Shown in pieces: positions 1 through 6,350 of a stretch of 6,398 nucleotides of DNA (position 1 is the first letter of the stretch; the number at the start of each line of letters is the position of its first letter). The translations under genes were made by a program, and so were the position numbers. Origin of the DNA: Prevotella sp. UBA1395. GTDB taxonomy: Bacteria > Bacteroidota > Bacteroidia > Bacteroidales > Bacteroidaceae. A model generated the notes under the pieces. It was not told where the DNA came from. It saw only the letters and a program-made list of their open reading frames with translations, and ran no database searches. The stretch lies in NCBI GenBank assembly GCA_002305235.1, contig DBQL01000078.1, forward strand, positions 1,467 to 7,864, in the 5' to 3' direction.

Positions 1-1102
1 TGGCGTTCTCGTGCTTCTTGGGGATCGAGAATCTCACCTTCTCGCTGTCGTCCTTGCGCTCATGATAGAGCTTGGGCAGCGGCTTGGCATACGGTGCTTC
101 GTAATCGTTGCGGCGGCGGAAACCGTCGATGGCTTGGAAGATGGCATGTCGCAATGCCGACTCATCGGCCACTCCCTTCCCTGCGATGTCATATCCCGGA
201 CCCATGTCGGGAGCCGTGGCGATGAGCGGCAGACCCCCGAGGTAGTGAATGTTGTCTTCGGGTTTGAGAGCCTTGAATGGCGCGATGCCTTGGTCGTGAT
301 ACATGGCCAGTACGCCGTCGAAGGCGCGATACTTGCCGTTGCCGAAGAAATCGTTGACCTGATAGGGTCCGAAGGCGTTGACCCCGACATCTGCCAGTTT
401 CTGTATGGCGGGGATGATCTGCTCTGTCTCCTCCTTGCCGGGATGCTCGTCGCTGTCGTTGGGGTTGAGGGCCAGAACGGCGATGCGCGGGTTGGAGATG
501 CGCATGTCTTTGCGCAGGGTGGTGAAAAACACCGCCACCTTCTCGATAACCGCCTCTGCGGTGATGGCCGTGCTCACGTCCTTGAGGGCCATCTTGTCGG
601 TCATGAGTGCCATTCGGAGCTGTTCGTTGATCAGGATGTCAAGCCCTTTGCGCCCTTCGCCGATGCTCGTCTCGATGTATTTGGCTTGGTTGGGGATGTG
701 ATAGCCCTCCACCGAGAGACCGTTTCCATTGGCCGGACAGGCCACCAGCACGTCGATCAGGCCGTCCTTATAGTCGGTCAGTGCCTTGTCCAAGGCCTTG
801 ACGGTGGCGAGGTCGGCCTCCGGAGACGATATACCCAGCTCCACCTTGATTTCCTCGTCAAAGACCGGCAGCATGTTCACTCTGCCGTCTTGCGCCTCGG
901 TGGCAGTGTTGATGATGCTGAAATTGGCATCGATGCCCAGCGCGTTGCGGTGATAAGCCGCCACCTTGGGCGACCCATATATAATAGGTGTGCAAAGCTC
1001 TAACATCTCAGGCTCCGCGAAAGTCTTGAATATCAGCTCGTATCCGATACCGTTGGTATCTCCGTGGGTGATGGCCACACGAATTTTCTTATTGTTGTCC
1101 AT
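1..1102 (-). CDS. pdxA: PdxA-family protein (4-hydroxythreonine-4-phosphate dehydrogenase homologue) with eroded active site, 3' end outside window
   Basis: The frame starts at ATG 1102-1100 and stays open for 367 codons to the left edge without a stop, so only the last few residues should be missing. Family identity is clear: ITHGDTNGIGYE at residues 11-22, a YHDQG motif at 268-272 and DIAGKG after residue 303. Canonical PdxA is a cytoplasmic homodimer that oxidises 4-phosphohydroxy-L-threonine with NAD(P) in pyridoxal phosphate synthesis, using a divalent metal held by three histidines. Mapping E. coli ligand residues by eye gives H136 to Q139, T137 to A140, H166 to K170, H211 to N215, N283 to H286 and R292 to A295. 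Only H266 (H269) and K274 (K277) are kept. The usual DHGTA motif is DMGPG at 299-303. The fold is probably intact but the classical reaction is doubtful, so the product name should be taken as family membership only. It is the last gene seen in the rlmN operon, starting 5 bp after the DUF4837 stop. Confidence 0.9.
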   Translation of the reverse strand, partial: MDNNKKIRVAITHGDTNGIGYELIFKTFAEPEMLELCTPIIYGSPKVAAYHRNALGIDANFSIINTATEAQDGRVNMLPVFDEEIKVELGISSPEADLATVKALDKALTDYKDGLIDVLVACPANGNGLSVEGYHIPNQAKYIETSIGEGRKGLDILINEQLRMALMTDKMALKDVSTAITAEAVIEKVAVFFTTLRKDMRISNPRIAVLALNPNDSDEHPGKEETEQIIPAIQKLADVGVNAFGPYQVNDFFGNGKYRAFDGVLAMYHDQGIAPFKALKPEDNIHYLGGLPLIATAPDMGPGYDIAGKGVADESALRHAIFQAIDGFRRRNDYEAPYAKPLPKLYHERKDDSEKVRFSIPKKHENA

Positions 1103-1107
1103 TGTGC

Positions 1108-2049
1108 TTATTTTAATGTATATAGGGCGGCTTCCAATTGCCGCATCTGGTTTCTTTTCTTTGTTCCGGGGGCGAATACAAATGCCTCCACGGTCAGGTT
1201 GCCCGCGGTGTGACTCACAAACGGGCCTCCCATCGCGTCGCCTTTCATCTGCCACAGTCCCCGACGGATGATGATCGTTCGGCCTTTCTCACGTGCTACC
1301 GACTCGGTGACGGTCTCTGCCACGGTCTGCATATACATGGCATCGGTCTCACCCTTGATGTTTGCACGCATGACGCTGTCGCGAAGCATCATGAACTGTT
1401 GCGGGCTTGCGGCCTTCCTACTGCGGTAAACCACAATATTGCGCATACCGTCGGGCGCGTTGTTACTCAGCCACAGGAAGTCTTTGCCGCGCTTGCTTGA
1501 CAGCATGTCCATCGGAATCCACAGGTCGACGCCAAACATTCGTTTCACCATATTCTCGGCCTTCGCGTTGCGTTGCTGTCTCAGCCGTGCGATGGCCGCG
1601 TTGAGTTCGGCCCTCCTGAGGAGGTCGAGCAGCCGGGGGGTCAGTCTGGCGAGGTCTTTTCGGAGTGTCTCTGGCGATGGCGCAGAGATGTAGACCATCA
1701 GCTGAGGGCTTGCAAAGACATTCTTTTCATATCTTATCTTCGTGGCGGTATATATCTCGGGGTTGATGCTCACCATCACGATGTTGCGGGCCACTTTGAG
1801 CGGAGCCTTGAAGCCGTCGCTGTCTGTCGTCGACACGTCAAATTCGGGTTCTCGTTGTGGCAGGCCGTCCGCCTCGCTGCGCAGGGCCGTGGCCACCATG
1901 CCGTCGCGGTCTCCCACCACCAGCACCTCGTAAGGCTTGCCGCCCGAGGGTGGGAGCAACCCCTGCCTGTCGCTGCACGCGGCAAGGGCGACGGTTGCCG
2001 CAATCAGCAGCCATGCCATGCCTCCGAGACTGATAGTGCGCTGCCACAT
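1108..2049 (-). CDS. DUF4837 family lipoprotein of unknown function
   Basis: This 313-residue protein has a lipoprotein signal: a short basic start (R4), a hydrophobic stretch at about residues 8-24 and a lipobox LAAC ending at Cys25, followed by S-D-R-Q. It should therefore be lipidated and anchored in the envelope on the periplasmic side or outer membrane. The mature part reads as one soluble domain with alternating strands and helices, including a charged helical segment at about 128-170 and a distinctive GLWQMKGDAMGGPF stretch at 264-277. The overall pattern matches DUF4837, a family found in Bacteroidetes whose function I do not know; the assignment is from memory of family sequences. 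No catalytic motif is visible. It sits 4 bp after the rlmN stop and 5 bp before the pdxA-family start, so it is almost certainly cotranscribed with both. ATG 2049 is chosen because it places the signal sequence at the N terminus. Confidence 0.82.
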   Translation of the reverse strand: MWQRTISLGGMAWLLIAATVALAACSDRQGLLPPSGGKPYEVLVVGDRDGMVATALRSEADGLPQREPEFDVSTTDSDGFKAPLKVARNIVMVSINPEIYTATKIRYEKNVFASPQLMVYISAPSPETLRKDLARLTPRLLDLLRRAELNAAIARLRQQRNAKAENMVKRMFGVDLWIPMDMLSSKRGKDFLWLSNNAPDGMRNIVVYRSRKAASPQQFMMLRDSVMRANIKGETDAMYMQTVAETVTESVAREKGRTIIIRRGLWQMKGDAMGGPFVSHTAGNLTVEAFVFAPGTKKRNQMRQLEAALYTLK

Positions 2050-2053
2050 AGGC

Positions 2054-3133
2054 TTATCGATGACGTTCTTCCTTGATCTTTTGGGCAGTGCTCAGCAGGC
2101 CGCAGGCCGCAAAGATGTCTTCGCCCCGGCTCGCGCGGATGGTGGTAAACACGCCGTGCGAGGTGAGATAGTCGCGAAACGCCTCCATCTTCTTGTCGTC
2201 GGTGCCTTTCAGCGGCACGTTGGGAATTTGGTGAAAGCGTATGAGGTTCACGCGGCAAAAGAGTCCCTTGAGCAGTCGCACGATCTCGCGGGCATGGGCC
2301 TGTGAGTCGTTCACGCCGCCAAAGAGGATATATTCGAATGACAGTCGGCGCTGATGGGCAAAGTCGTAGTTGCGCAGCAGGTCTACGGTCTCCTGTATAG
2401 GCATGGCCTTCTCGCCCGGCATCAGCTCCAGCCGCTGCTCGTGGATGGGCGAGTGGAGGCTGATAGCCACATGGCAGTCGCTCTCGTCCAAGAAGCGTTG
2501 CAGCTTGTCCTTGATACCGATGCTGCTCACCGTGATGCGCTTGGGACTCCATGCGTAGGCGTAGGGTGCCGTGAGAATCTCTGTGGCGCGCAGCACCGGG
2601 TCGAGATTGTCCATCGGCTCGCCTTGCCCCATGAACACGATGTTGGTGAGCGTGTCGCGCTCGGGCAGGCTGTATATTTGGTTCAGGATGTCGGCCGGGG
2701 TGAGATAGCCCTCGAACCCCTGCTTGCCTGTCTGGCAGAACATGCACGCCATCTTGCATCCCACCTCACACGACACGCAGAGCGTGGCGCGGTCTTCGTC
2801 GGGGATATAGACCGCCTCGACAAACTTCGTGGGTCTCGCCCCGTCGGCATCCGACTGCCGGCGAGGGGTGGTGGTGCGCACGGGGAAGAGGTATTTCACC
2901 GTGCCGTCTGTCGAATGCTGCGCGTCTATCGGGTCCATGCACCCCACCTCGTAGGCCTCGGCGAGTTTCGCGCGGTTGGCTTTCGACAGGTTGGTCATCT
3001 CATCGATGCTGCGCACGTGACGCTCATACAGCCATTTGGCCATCTGGTCGCCCGCAAAAGCGGGCATGCCCAACGACTTGGCGACATCCTTGAGCTCGGC
3101 TGATGTCATGCCGAGTAATATTTTCTTGTTCAT
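2054..3133 (-). CDS. rlmN: 23S rRNA (adenine-2503)/tRNA (adenine-37) C2-methyltransferase, radical SAM
   Basis: RlmN is a radical SAM enzyme that methylates C2 of A2503 in 23S rRNA and of A37 in some tRNAs, through a methyl-cysteine intermediate. From ATG 3133 the protein has 359 residues, within the usual range. The cluster-binding CxxxCxxC is at C126, C130 and C133, within VGCKMACMFC. The two accessory cysteines are visible: C119 in TLCVSC, matching E. coli C118, and C344 in FAACG, matching E. coli C355. The GEPMDN motif is at 171-176. An in-frame TTG at 3148 would add five residues, but that stretch contains the -7 promoter box, and homologues begin close to the LLGMT motif, so ATG 3133 is preferred. 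Compared with homologues recalled from related genera there are about 13-15 extra residues between YLFPV (81-85) and the FVEAVYIPDEDRATLC block, rich in T, R, D and P. It is first gene of the leftward operon. Confidence 0.95.
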   Translation of the reverse strand: MNKKILLGMTSAELKDVAKSLGMPAFAGDQMAKWLYERHVRSIDEMTNLSKANRAKLAEAYEVGCMDPIDAQHSTDGTVKYLFPVRTTTPRRQSDADGARPTKFVEAVYIPDEDRATLCVSCEVGCKMACMFCQTGKQGFEGYLTPADILNQIYSLPERDTLTNIVFMGQGEPMDNLDPVLRATEILTAPYAYAWSPKRITVSSIGIKDKLQRFLDESDCHVAISLHSPIHEQRLELMPGEKAMPIQETVDLLRNYDFAHQRRLSFEYILFGGVNDSQAHAREIVRLLKGLFCRVNLIRFHQIPNVPLKGTDDKKMEAFRDYLTSHGVFTTIRASRGEDIFAACGLLSTAQKIKEERHR

Positions 3134-3137
3134 ATTG

Positions 3138-3145
3138 CAAAGATA
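3138..3145 (-). promoter_or_regulatory. Probable -7 promoter box of the rlmN operon
   Basis: On the minus strand TATCTTTG (3145 down to 3138) fits the TAnnTTTG -7 element used by the Bacteroidetes primary sigma factor. No clear TTTG -33 element is seen about 20 bp upstream. The box ends only four bases before the rlmN ATG, so a transcript made here would begin at or within a few bases of the start codon. Confidence 0.6.
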
Positions 3146-3188
3146 CAAACTTTTTGACTAAAGTATGCGTTTTATGCCCTATTTTCGC

Positions 3189-3196
3189 TATCTTTG
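3189..3196 (+). promoter_or_regulatory. Probable -7 promoter box for the spoIID-like/ampG operon
   Basis: TATCTTTG on the plus strand fits the Bacteroidetes -7 consensus TAnnTTTG. No perfect -33 TTTG lies at the right distance; a T-rich stretch at about 3169-3174 is the nearest candidate. A start site a few bases downstream (about 3200-3204) would leave an untranslated leader of about 130 nt before the ATG at 3335. Confidence 0.55.
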
Positions 3197-3202
3197 CAAA
3201 GT

Positions 3203-3334
3203 TTTCACCTCTATTACGGCATTGCGCGATAGAAACTAAAGCATGTCATCATCAGGGTTTTAGCGGTTTGGCGCAGCTATGGCCGGAGGTTGCTGACCGG
3301 GGGATGACCCGTCTGAATTTATATTGACACCATC
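3203..3334 (+). promoter_or_regulatory. Long 5' leader upstream of the SpoIID-like gene
   Basis: This stretch between the probable promoter and the start codon holds no supported gene. It contains a small potential hairpin at 3295-3313 (GAC and GGG arms pairing with CCC and GTC around a short loop, one bulged C). It also contains an 8-codon open frame with stop at 3304-3327 (MTRLNLY) ending 7 bases before the main ATG. No riboswitch class is recognised. Whether the leader is regulatory is an inference from its length. Confidence 0.35.
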
Positions 3335-4708
3335 ATGCGATTTGAAAATCAACAGCAAACGTTGCGTAGCGGGCACCGAGAATCGTCGCCTGCGATGGCG
3401 AGCGAGCCTCGTGTCACCGTGGGCATCGTCTGCGCGAGGAGCATCGGCTTCACGCTGCATGCACCTTATCGGGTTGGCGACCGCGAGACGAGCGGCCGCC
3501 AACTTGTGGAATGGGCCGACAGCGGCCTGCTTTGGGACGGCCGGCACTATGACGAACTGCGGTTCACGGCATTGTCGGGCGATGCCTCGTTCTCGTTGGA
3601 AGACGTGACTATCGGTGTAAACTTCCACTGGGAGCGTCAGGAGACACAGACTTTCTCGGGGCATTTGCGACTGATGGTCGATGGCGAACGGGTGTGGGCG
3701 GTGAACGAGCTGCCCGTAGAGGAATATCTCAAGAGTGTCATCTCGAGTGAGATGAGTGGCAATTCGAGTCTCGAACTGCTCAAGGCGCATGCCGTCATAT
3801 CACGTTCGTGGCTGCTGGCACAGATGCGGCGGCGTGTCGCTCCGCAAGCAGAGAAGCCGCAATCGCTCGTCCGCACGGCAGACAGTCTGATAAGATGGTA
3901 CGACCAAGACGACCACACGCTCTTCGACGTGTGTGCCGACGACCATTGTCAACGCTATCAAGGCATCACCCGCGAGACCAATCCGAGGGTGGCAGAAGCC
4001 ATTGCCGCCACTCGCGGCAGGCTCCTCATGGCTGACGGCGAGATTTGTGACGCGCGGTTTTCGAAGTGTTGCGGCGGGGTGACGGAGGAGTATCAGTATT
4101 GCTGGGACAACAGTCCCAAGCGCTATCTCGCCGCCGTTGCCGATACCGCCACGCCCGAGGCCTTCCCCGACCTCACCGTGGAGCGTAGTGCCGAGAAGTG
4201 GATTCGCAGCCATCCCGAGAGCTTTTGCAACACCCATGACCGCCACATCCTCTCACAAGTGCTCAACGGTTATGACCAAGAAACTACCGACTTCTATCGT
4301 TGGAAGGTGTCTTACGGTCGCCAAGAGCTGTCGCGGCTGGTGGCCCGGAAGCTCGACATCGATTTTGGCGAGATCGTCGACCTCGTGCCATTGAGGCGCG
4401 GAAGGAGCGGCCGCATTTACCTCTTGAAGATCGTGGGCACCCGCAAGACCATGACCGTCGGCAAGGAACTCGAGATCAGGCGTGCGCTGAGCGAGAGCCA
4501 TCTTTATAGTTCGGCATTCGTGGTAGACCGCCACGGCATCGGCCCCGACGGTTTGCCGGCCTCGTTCGACATCGTCGGCGCGGGCTGGGGGCATGGCGTC
4601 GGACTGTGCCAGATCGGTGCCGCGGTGATGGGAGAGAAGGGGTATGGCTACGATGCCATACTCTTGCATTACTATCCCGGAGCCGACATTGTGAGGCTGT
4701 ACGAATGA
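3335..4708 (+). CDS. SpoIID/LytB-domain protein, probable peptidoglycan lytic transglycosylase
   Basis: The 457-residue product carries the SpoIID/LytB signature throughout. NELPVEEYLKSVISSEMS at 124-141 contains E139, at the place of the catalytic glutamate of B. subtilis SpoIID. LLKAHAVISRSW follows at 148-159, then CADDHC at 200-205, which resembles the Cys/His zinc-binding segment seen in a clostridial SpoIID. FSKCCGGVTEE lies around C245/C246, and GWGHGVGLCQIGA at 417-429 precedes a typical HYYPGA end. SpoIID proteins cleave glycan strands, acting on peptide-free (denuded) glycan in sporulating bacteria; in Bacteroidetes the role is presumably in cell-wall turnover. The N terminus is polar and no signal peptide or transmembrane segment is visible, from either ATG 3335 or the alternative ATG 3395 (M21), so its site of action is unclear. 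A stop in frame at 3314 rules out a longer start. It lies 42 bp upstream of the AmpG-like gene on the same strand, which supports a peptidoglycan recycling role. Confidence 0.85.
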   Translation: MRFENQQQTLRSGHRESSPAMASEPRVTVGIVCARSIGFTLHAPYRVGDRETSGRQLVEWADSGLLWDGRHYDELRFTALSGDASFSLEDVTIGVNFHWERQETQTFSGHLRLMVDGERVWAVNELPVEEYLKSVISSEMSGNSSLELLKAHAVISRSWLLAQMRRRVAPQAEKPQSLVRTADSLIRWYDQDDHTLFDVCADDHCQRYQGITRETNPRVAEAIAATRGRLLMADGEICDARFSKCCGGVTEEYQYCWDNSPKRYLAAVADTATPEAFPDLTVERSAEKWIRSHPESFCNTHDRHILSQVLNGYDQETTDFYRWKVSYGRQELSRLVARKLDIDFGEIVDLVPLRRGRSGRIYLLKIVGTRKTMTVGKELEIRRALSESHLYSSAFVVDRHGIGPDGLPASFDIVGAGWGHGVGLCQIGAAVMGEKGYGYDAILLHYYPGADIVRLYE

Positions 4709-4750
4709 CCAGCCCCCCGACTTGACCATTTATTCATCAAAACAAACACT

Positions 4751-6070
4751 ATGAACTCTATATCACCACCCAACCAACCATCCATGCCATCGGCCGGGAA
4801 GAACGGCCGTTCGCCTTGGGCATGGGTACCGTCGCTCACCTTCAGCGACAGTCTGCCGTCTGTCGCGGTGATGACAATATCGGTCATTCTCTACAAGCAA
4901 ATGGGCTTGAGCAATGCCGCCATCACCTTTTACACCTCATGGCTCTACCTGCCTTGGGTGCTCAAACCCATCTGGAGCCCGTTCATCGACCTTGTGAAGA
5001 CCAAGCGATGGTGGGTGCTGGCGATGGAAATGCTCATCGGCGCCGCCTTCGGAGGCATTGCTTTCACCATTCCCACGGAGCTATGGCTGCAGGGCACGCT
5101 GTTTTTCTTCTGGGTGATGGCGTTTGCCGGGGCGAGCCATTGCGTGGCGGCCGACGGCTTTTACATGCTCGGTCTGAACCCCCATCAGCAGGCGGGATTC
5201 ATGGGTATACGCACACTCTTCGACCGCTTGGCCATGATTTTCGGGCAGGGCATCCTCGTGATGGTGGCGGGCAACCTGCAAGTGGTGTTCCGCAACAGCA
5301 TCACCTTCTCGTGGAGCCTCATGTTTTATGGGGTCATGGGATTGTTCTTGGCCCTGTGGCTGTGGCATAACTACTCGTTGCCCTACGCCAAGGACGACAT
5401 CAAGCATGTCTATATCGACGCCCGGACGGTGTGGGAAGGTTTCTTGGAAACATTCCACACGTTTTTCACCAAGGAGCATGTGGTCTTCGCCGTGCTGTTT
5501 ATCGTGTTCTTCCGCATGCCCGAAGGACTGCTGTCGAAGGTCTCCGAGCTGTTTCTCATCGATGCCGGCCACAACGGCGGACTGGGATTGTCGCCACAGG
5601 AGTACGGACTGGTGCAGGGCACGGTGGGTATCATTGGCATTGCCTGCGGAGGCATCTTGGGCGGATGGCTGGCCGGCCGCGACGGCCTGAAACGGTGGCT
5701 TTGGCCGATGGTGGTGGCATTTACGCTGCCCGAGCTTATTTATGTGTATCTCAGTTACAGTCTGCCGTCGAGCTTGTTTGTCATCAATTTGTGTGTGTTC
5801 GTGGAACAGTTTGGGTACGGATTCGGCCTGACGGCTTACATGCTTTTCATGATTTATTACAGTCGCGGTGAGTATAAGACCAGCCATTATGCGCTGGCCT
5901 CGGCCATGATGTTCCTTTCCATGATGCTGCCGGGCATCGTGGCCGGCGCCCTTCAGGAGTCGATGGGGTATCGCCATTTCTTTATCTTCACCTTGGCCTC
6001 ATGCGTCATCATGTATGTATTGGCCGCTTTCCTGAAGATAGACCCTCACTACGGCAAGAACGAGGAGTGA
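4751..6070 (+). CDS. ampG: AmpG-like MFS permease, probable muropeptide importer
   Basis: This 439-residue hydrophobic protein has about 12 predicted membrane segments after a polar, proline-rich start of about 24 residues. AmpG permeases of the inner membrane import GlcNAc-anhydroMurNAc peptides released during wall turnover, for recycling in the cytoplasm. Family features are the SDSLPSVAVM stretch in the first membrane segment, KPIWSPFID at 72-80 with basic residues after it, the AADGFYM segment in the fourth membrane helix around D135, and a central loop at about 208-240. At residue 131 the sequence has Cys (SHCVAADGF) where AmpG relatives usually have Asp, as in QDI or HDI followed by xxD. 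The ATG at 4751 is preceded by an A-rich stretch, as is common for genes in this phylum. The gene is 42 bp after the SpoIID-like stop and is followed by a terminator-like hairpin, so the operon seems to contain just these two genes. Substrate is inferred from family and neighbour; some Bacteroidetes members of this family might carry other sugars. Confidence 0.85.
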   Translation: MNSISPPNQPSMPSAGKNGRSPWAWVPSLTFSDSLPSVAVMTISVILYKQMGLSNAAITFYTSWLYLPWVLKPIWSPFIDLVKTKRWWVLAMEMLIGAAFGGIAFTIPTELWLQGTLFFFWVMAFAGASHCVAADGFYMLGLNPHQQAGFMGIRTLFDRLAMIFGQGILVMVAGNLQVVFRNSITFSWSLMFYGVMGLFLALWLWHNYSLPYAKDDIKHVYIDARTVWEGFLETFHTFFTKEHVVFAVLFIVFFRMPEGLLSKVSELFLIDAGHNGGLGLSPQEYGLVQGTVGIIGIACGGILGGWLAGRDGLKRWLWPMVVAFTLPELIYVYLSYSLPSSLFVINLCVFVEQFGYGFGLTAYMLFMIYYSRGEYKTSHYALASAMMFLSMMLPGIVAGALQESMGYRHFFIFTLASCVIMYVLAAFLKIDPHYGKNEE

Positions 6071-6096
6071 CACCCGGTGTTGCCCCCGATGGTATG

Positions 6097-6144
6097 AGGT
6101 CTTGGAAACGTGGGCATGTCCCGGGTTCCGAGACCTTTCTTGTT
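6097..6144 (+). terminator. Probable rho-independent terminator after ampG
   Basis: An inverted repeat at 6097-6136 pairs AGGTCTTGGAA on the left with TTCCGAGACCT on the right (11 pairs, one of them G-U). The inner part is less regular and closes on a GC-rich loop. It is followed directly by TTCTTGTT, a moderately T-rich tract, and starts 26 bases after the ampG stop. This is the expected end of the rightward operon. Confidence 0.65.
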
Positions 6145-6264
6145 GGTGCGTGCCGGCATGTAGGCAAGGCTGTCGGGATGGCGTGGAGAGGACGCAAATT
6201 ATCAATGAAAAATATTTACCATGCACGTTTTCCTGTCCATTTTCGAGAATGCGAGGACCGGGAG

Positions 6265-6288
6265 GTCGAATTTTCGTGAAAAATCGAC
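6265..6288. repeat. 24-bp imperfect palindrome
   Basis: GTCGA-A-TTTTC-GT-GAAAA-A-TCGAC forms two 5-bp paired blocks on each side with one A/A mismatch and a 2-bp centre. It could be a protein-binding site or a weak hairpin; no function is shown by the sequence. Confidence 0.5.
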
Positions 6289-6337
6289 AAAAATATAACT
6301 CGCTGAAGATAAGCAGATTGCGAAAACATGACTTGGG

Positions 6338-6350
6338 TTCCTGTCAGGAA
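6338..6350. repeat. 13-bp palindrome TTCCTG-T-CAGGAA
   Basis: Perfect 6-bp arms around a single T. The left half TTCCTGTC also occurs near 6230-6237, about 108 bp upstream. This resembles an operator with an additional half-site, but short palindromes also arise by chance. Confidence 0.45.

Larger units (their letters stand above)
3135..3199. repeat. 11-bp inverted repeat carrying the two divergent -7 boxes
   Basis: TTGCAAAGATA at 3135-3145 is repeated as its exact reverse complement TATCTTTGCAA at 3189-3199, with 43 bp between the arms. Each arm contains the Bacteroidetes -7 consensus TAnnTTTG pointing away from the other. The simplest reading is two divergent promoters that share an extended -7 sequence rather than a binding site for a repressor. 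Confidence 0.75.

Noticed and set aside
11..1003. A 330-codon open frame on the plus strand
   Set aside because: It is antisense to the pdxA-family gene, which shows clear family motifs over the whole stretch; the plus-strand translation has no recognisable domain and arises from GC-rich codon use.
2004..2759. A 251-codon minus-strand frame overlapping rlmN
   Set aside because: It shares the strand but is in another frame within rlmN, whose catalytic motifs are intact; the alternative product is Arg/His/Gly rich with no family resemblance.
3050..3065. Perfect hairpin GCCCGC-AAAA-GCGGGC inside rlmN
   Set aside because: It lies in codons of a conserved part of the protein (MPAFAGD). The stem is only 6 bp and there is no T-tract context, so chance is a sufficient explanation, although it lies near the 5' end of the transcript.
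3260..3790. A 176-codon minus-strand frame covering the spoIID-like 5' part and its leader
   Set aside because: The opposite strand encodes a well-supported SpoIID/LytB protein; the minus-strand frame has no plausible promoter or domain.
5081..5977. A 298-codon open frame on the minus strand
   Set aside because: It lies antisense within the AmpG-like gene. The translation is rich in His and Gln, without membrane segments or domains, as expected for a shadow of a membrane-protein gene.
6204..6278. Possible 24-codon small protein MKNIYHARF...
   Set aside because: No ribosome-binding signal, promoter box or homology is recognisable, and the frame is too short to separate from chance.
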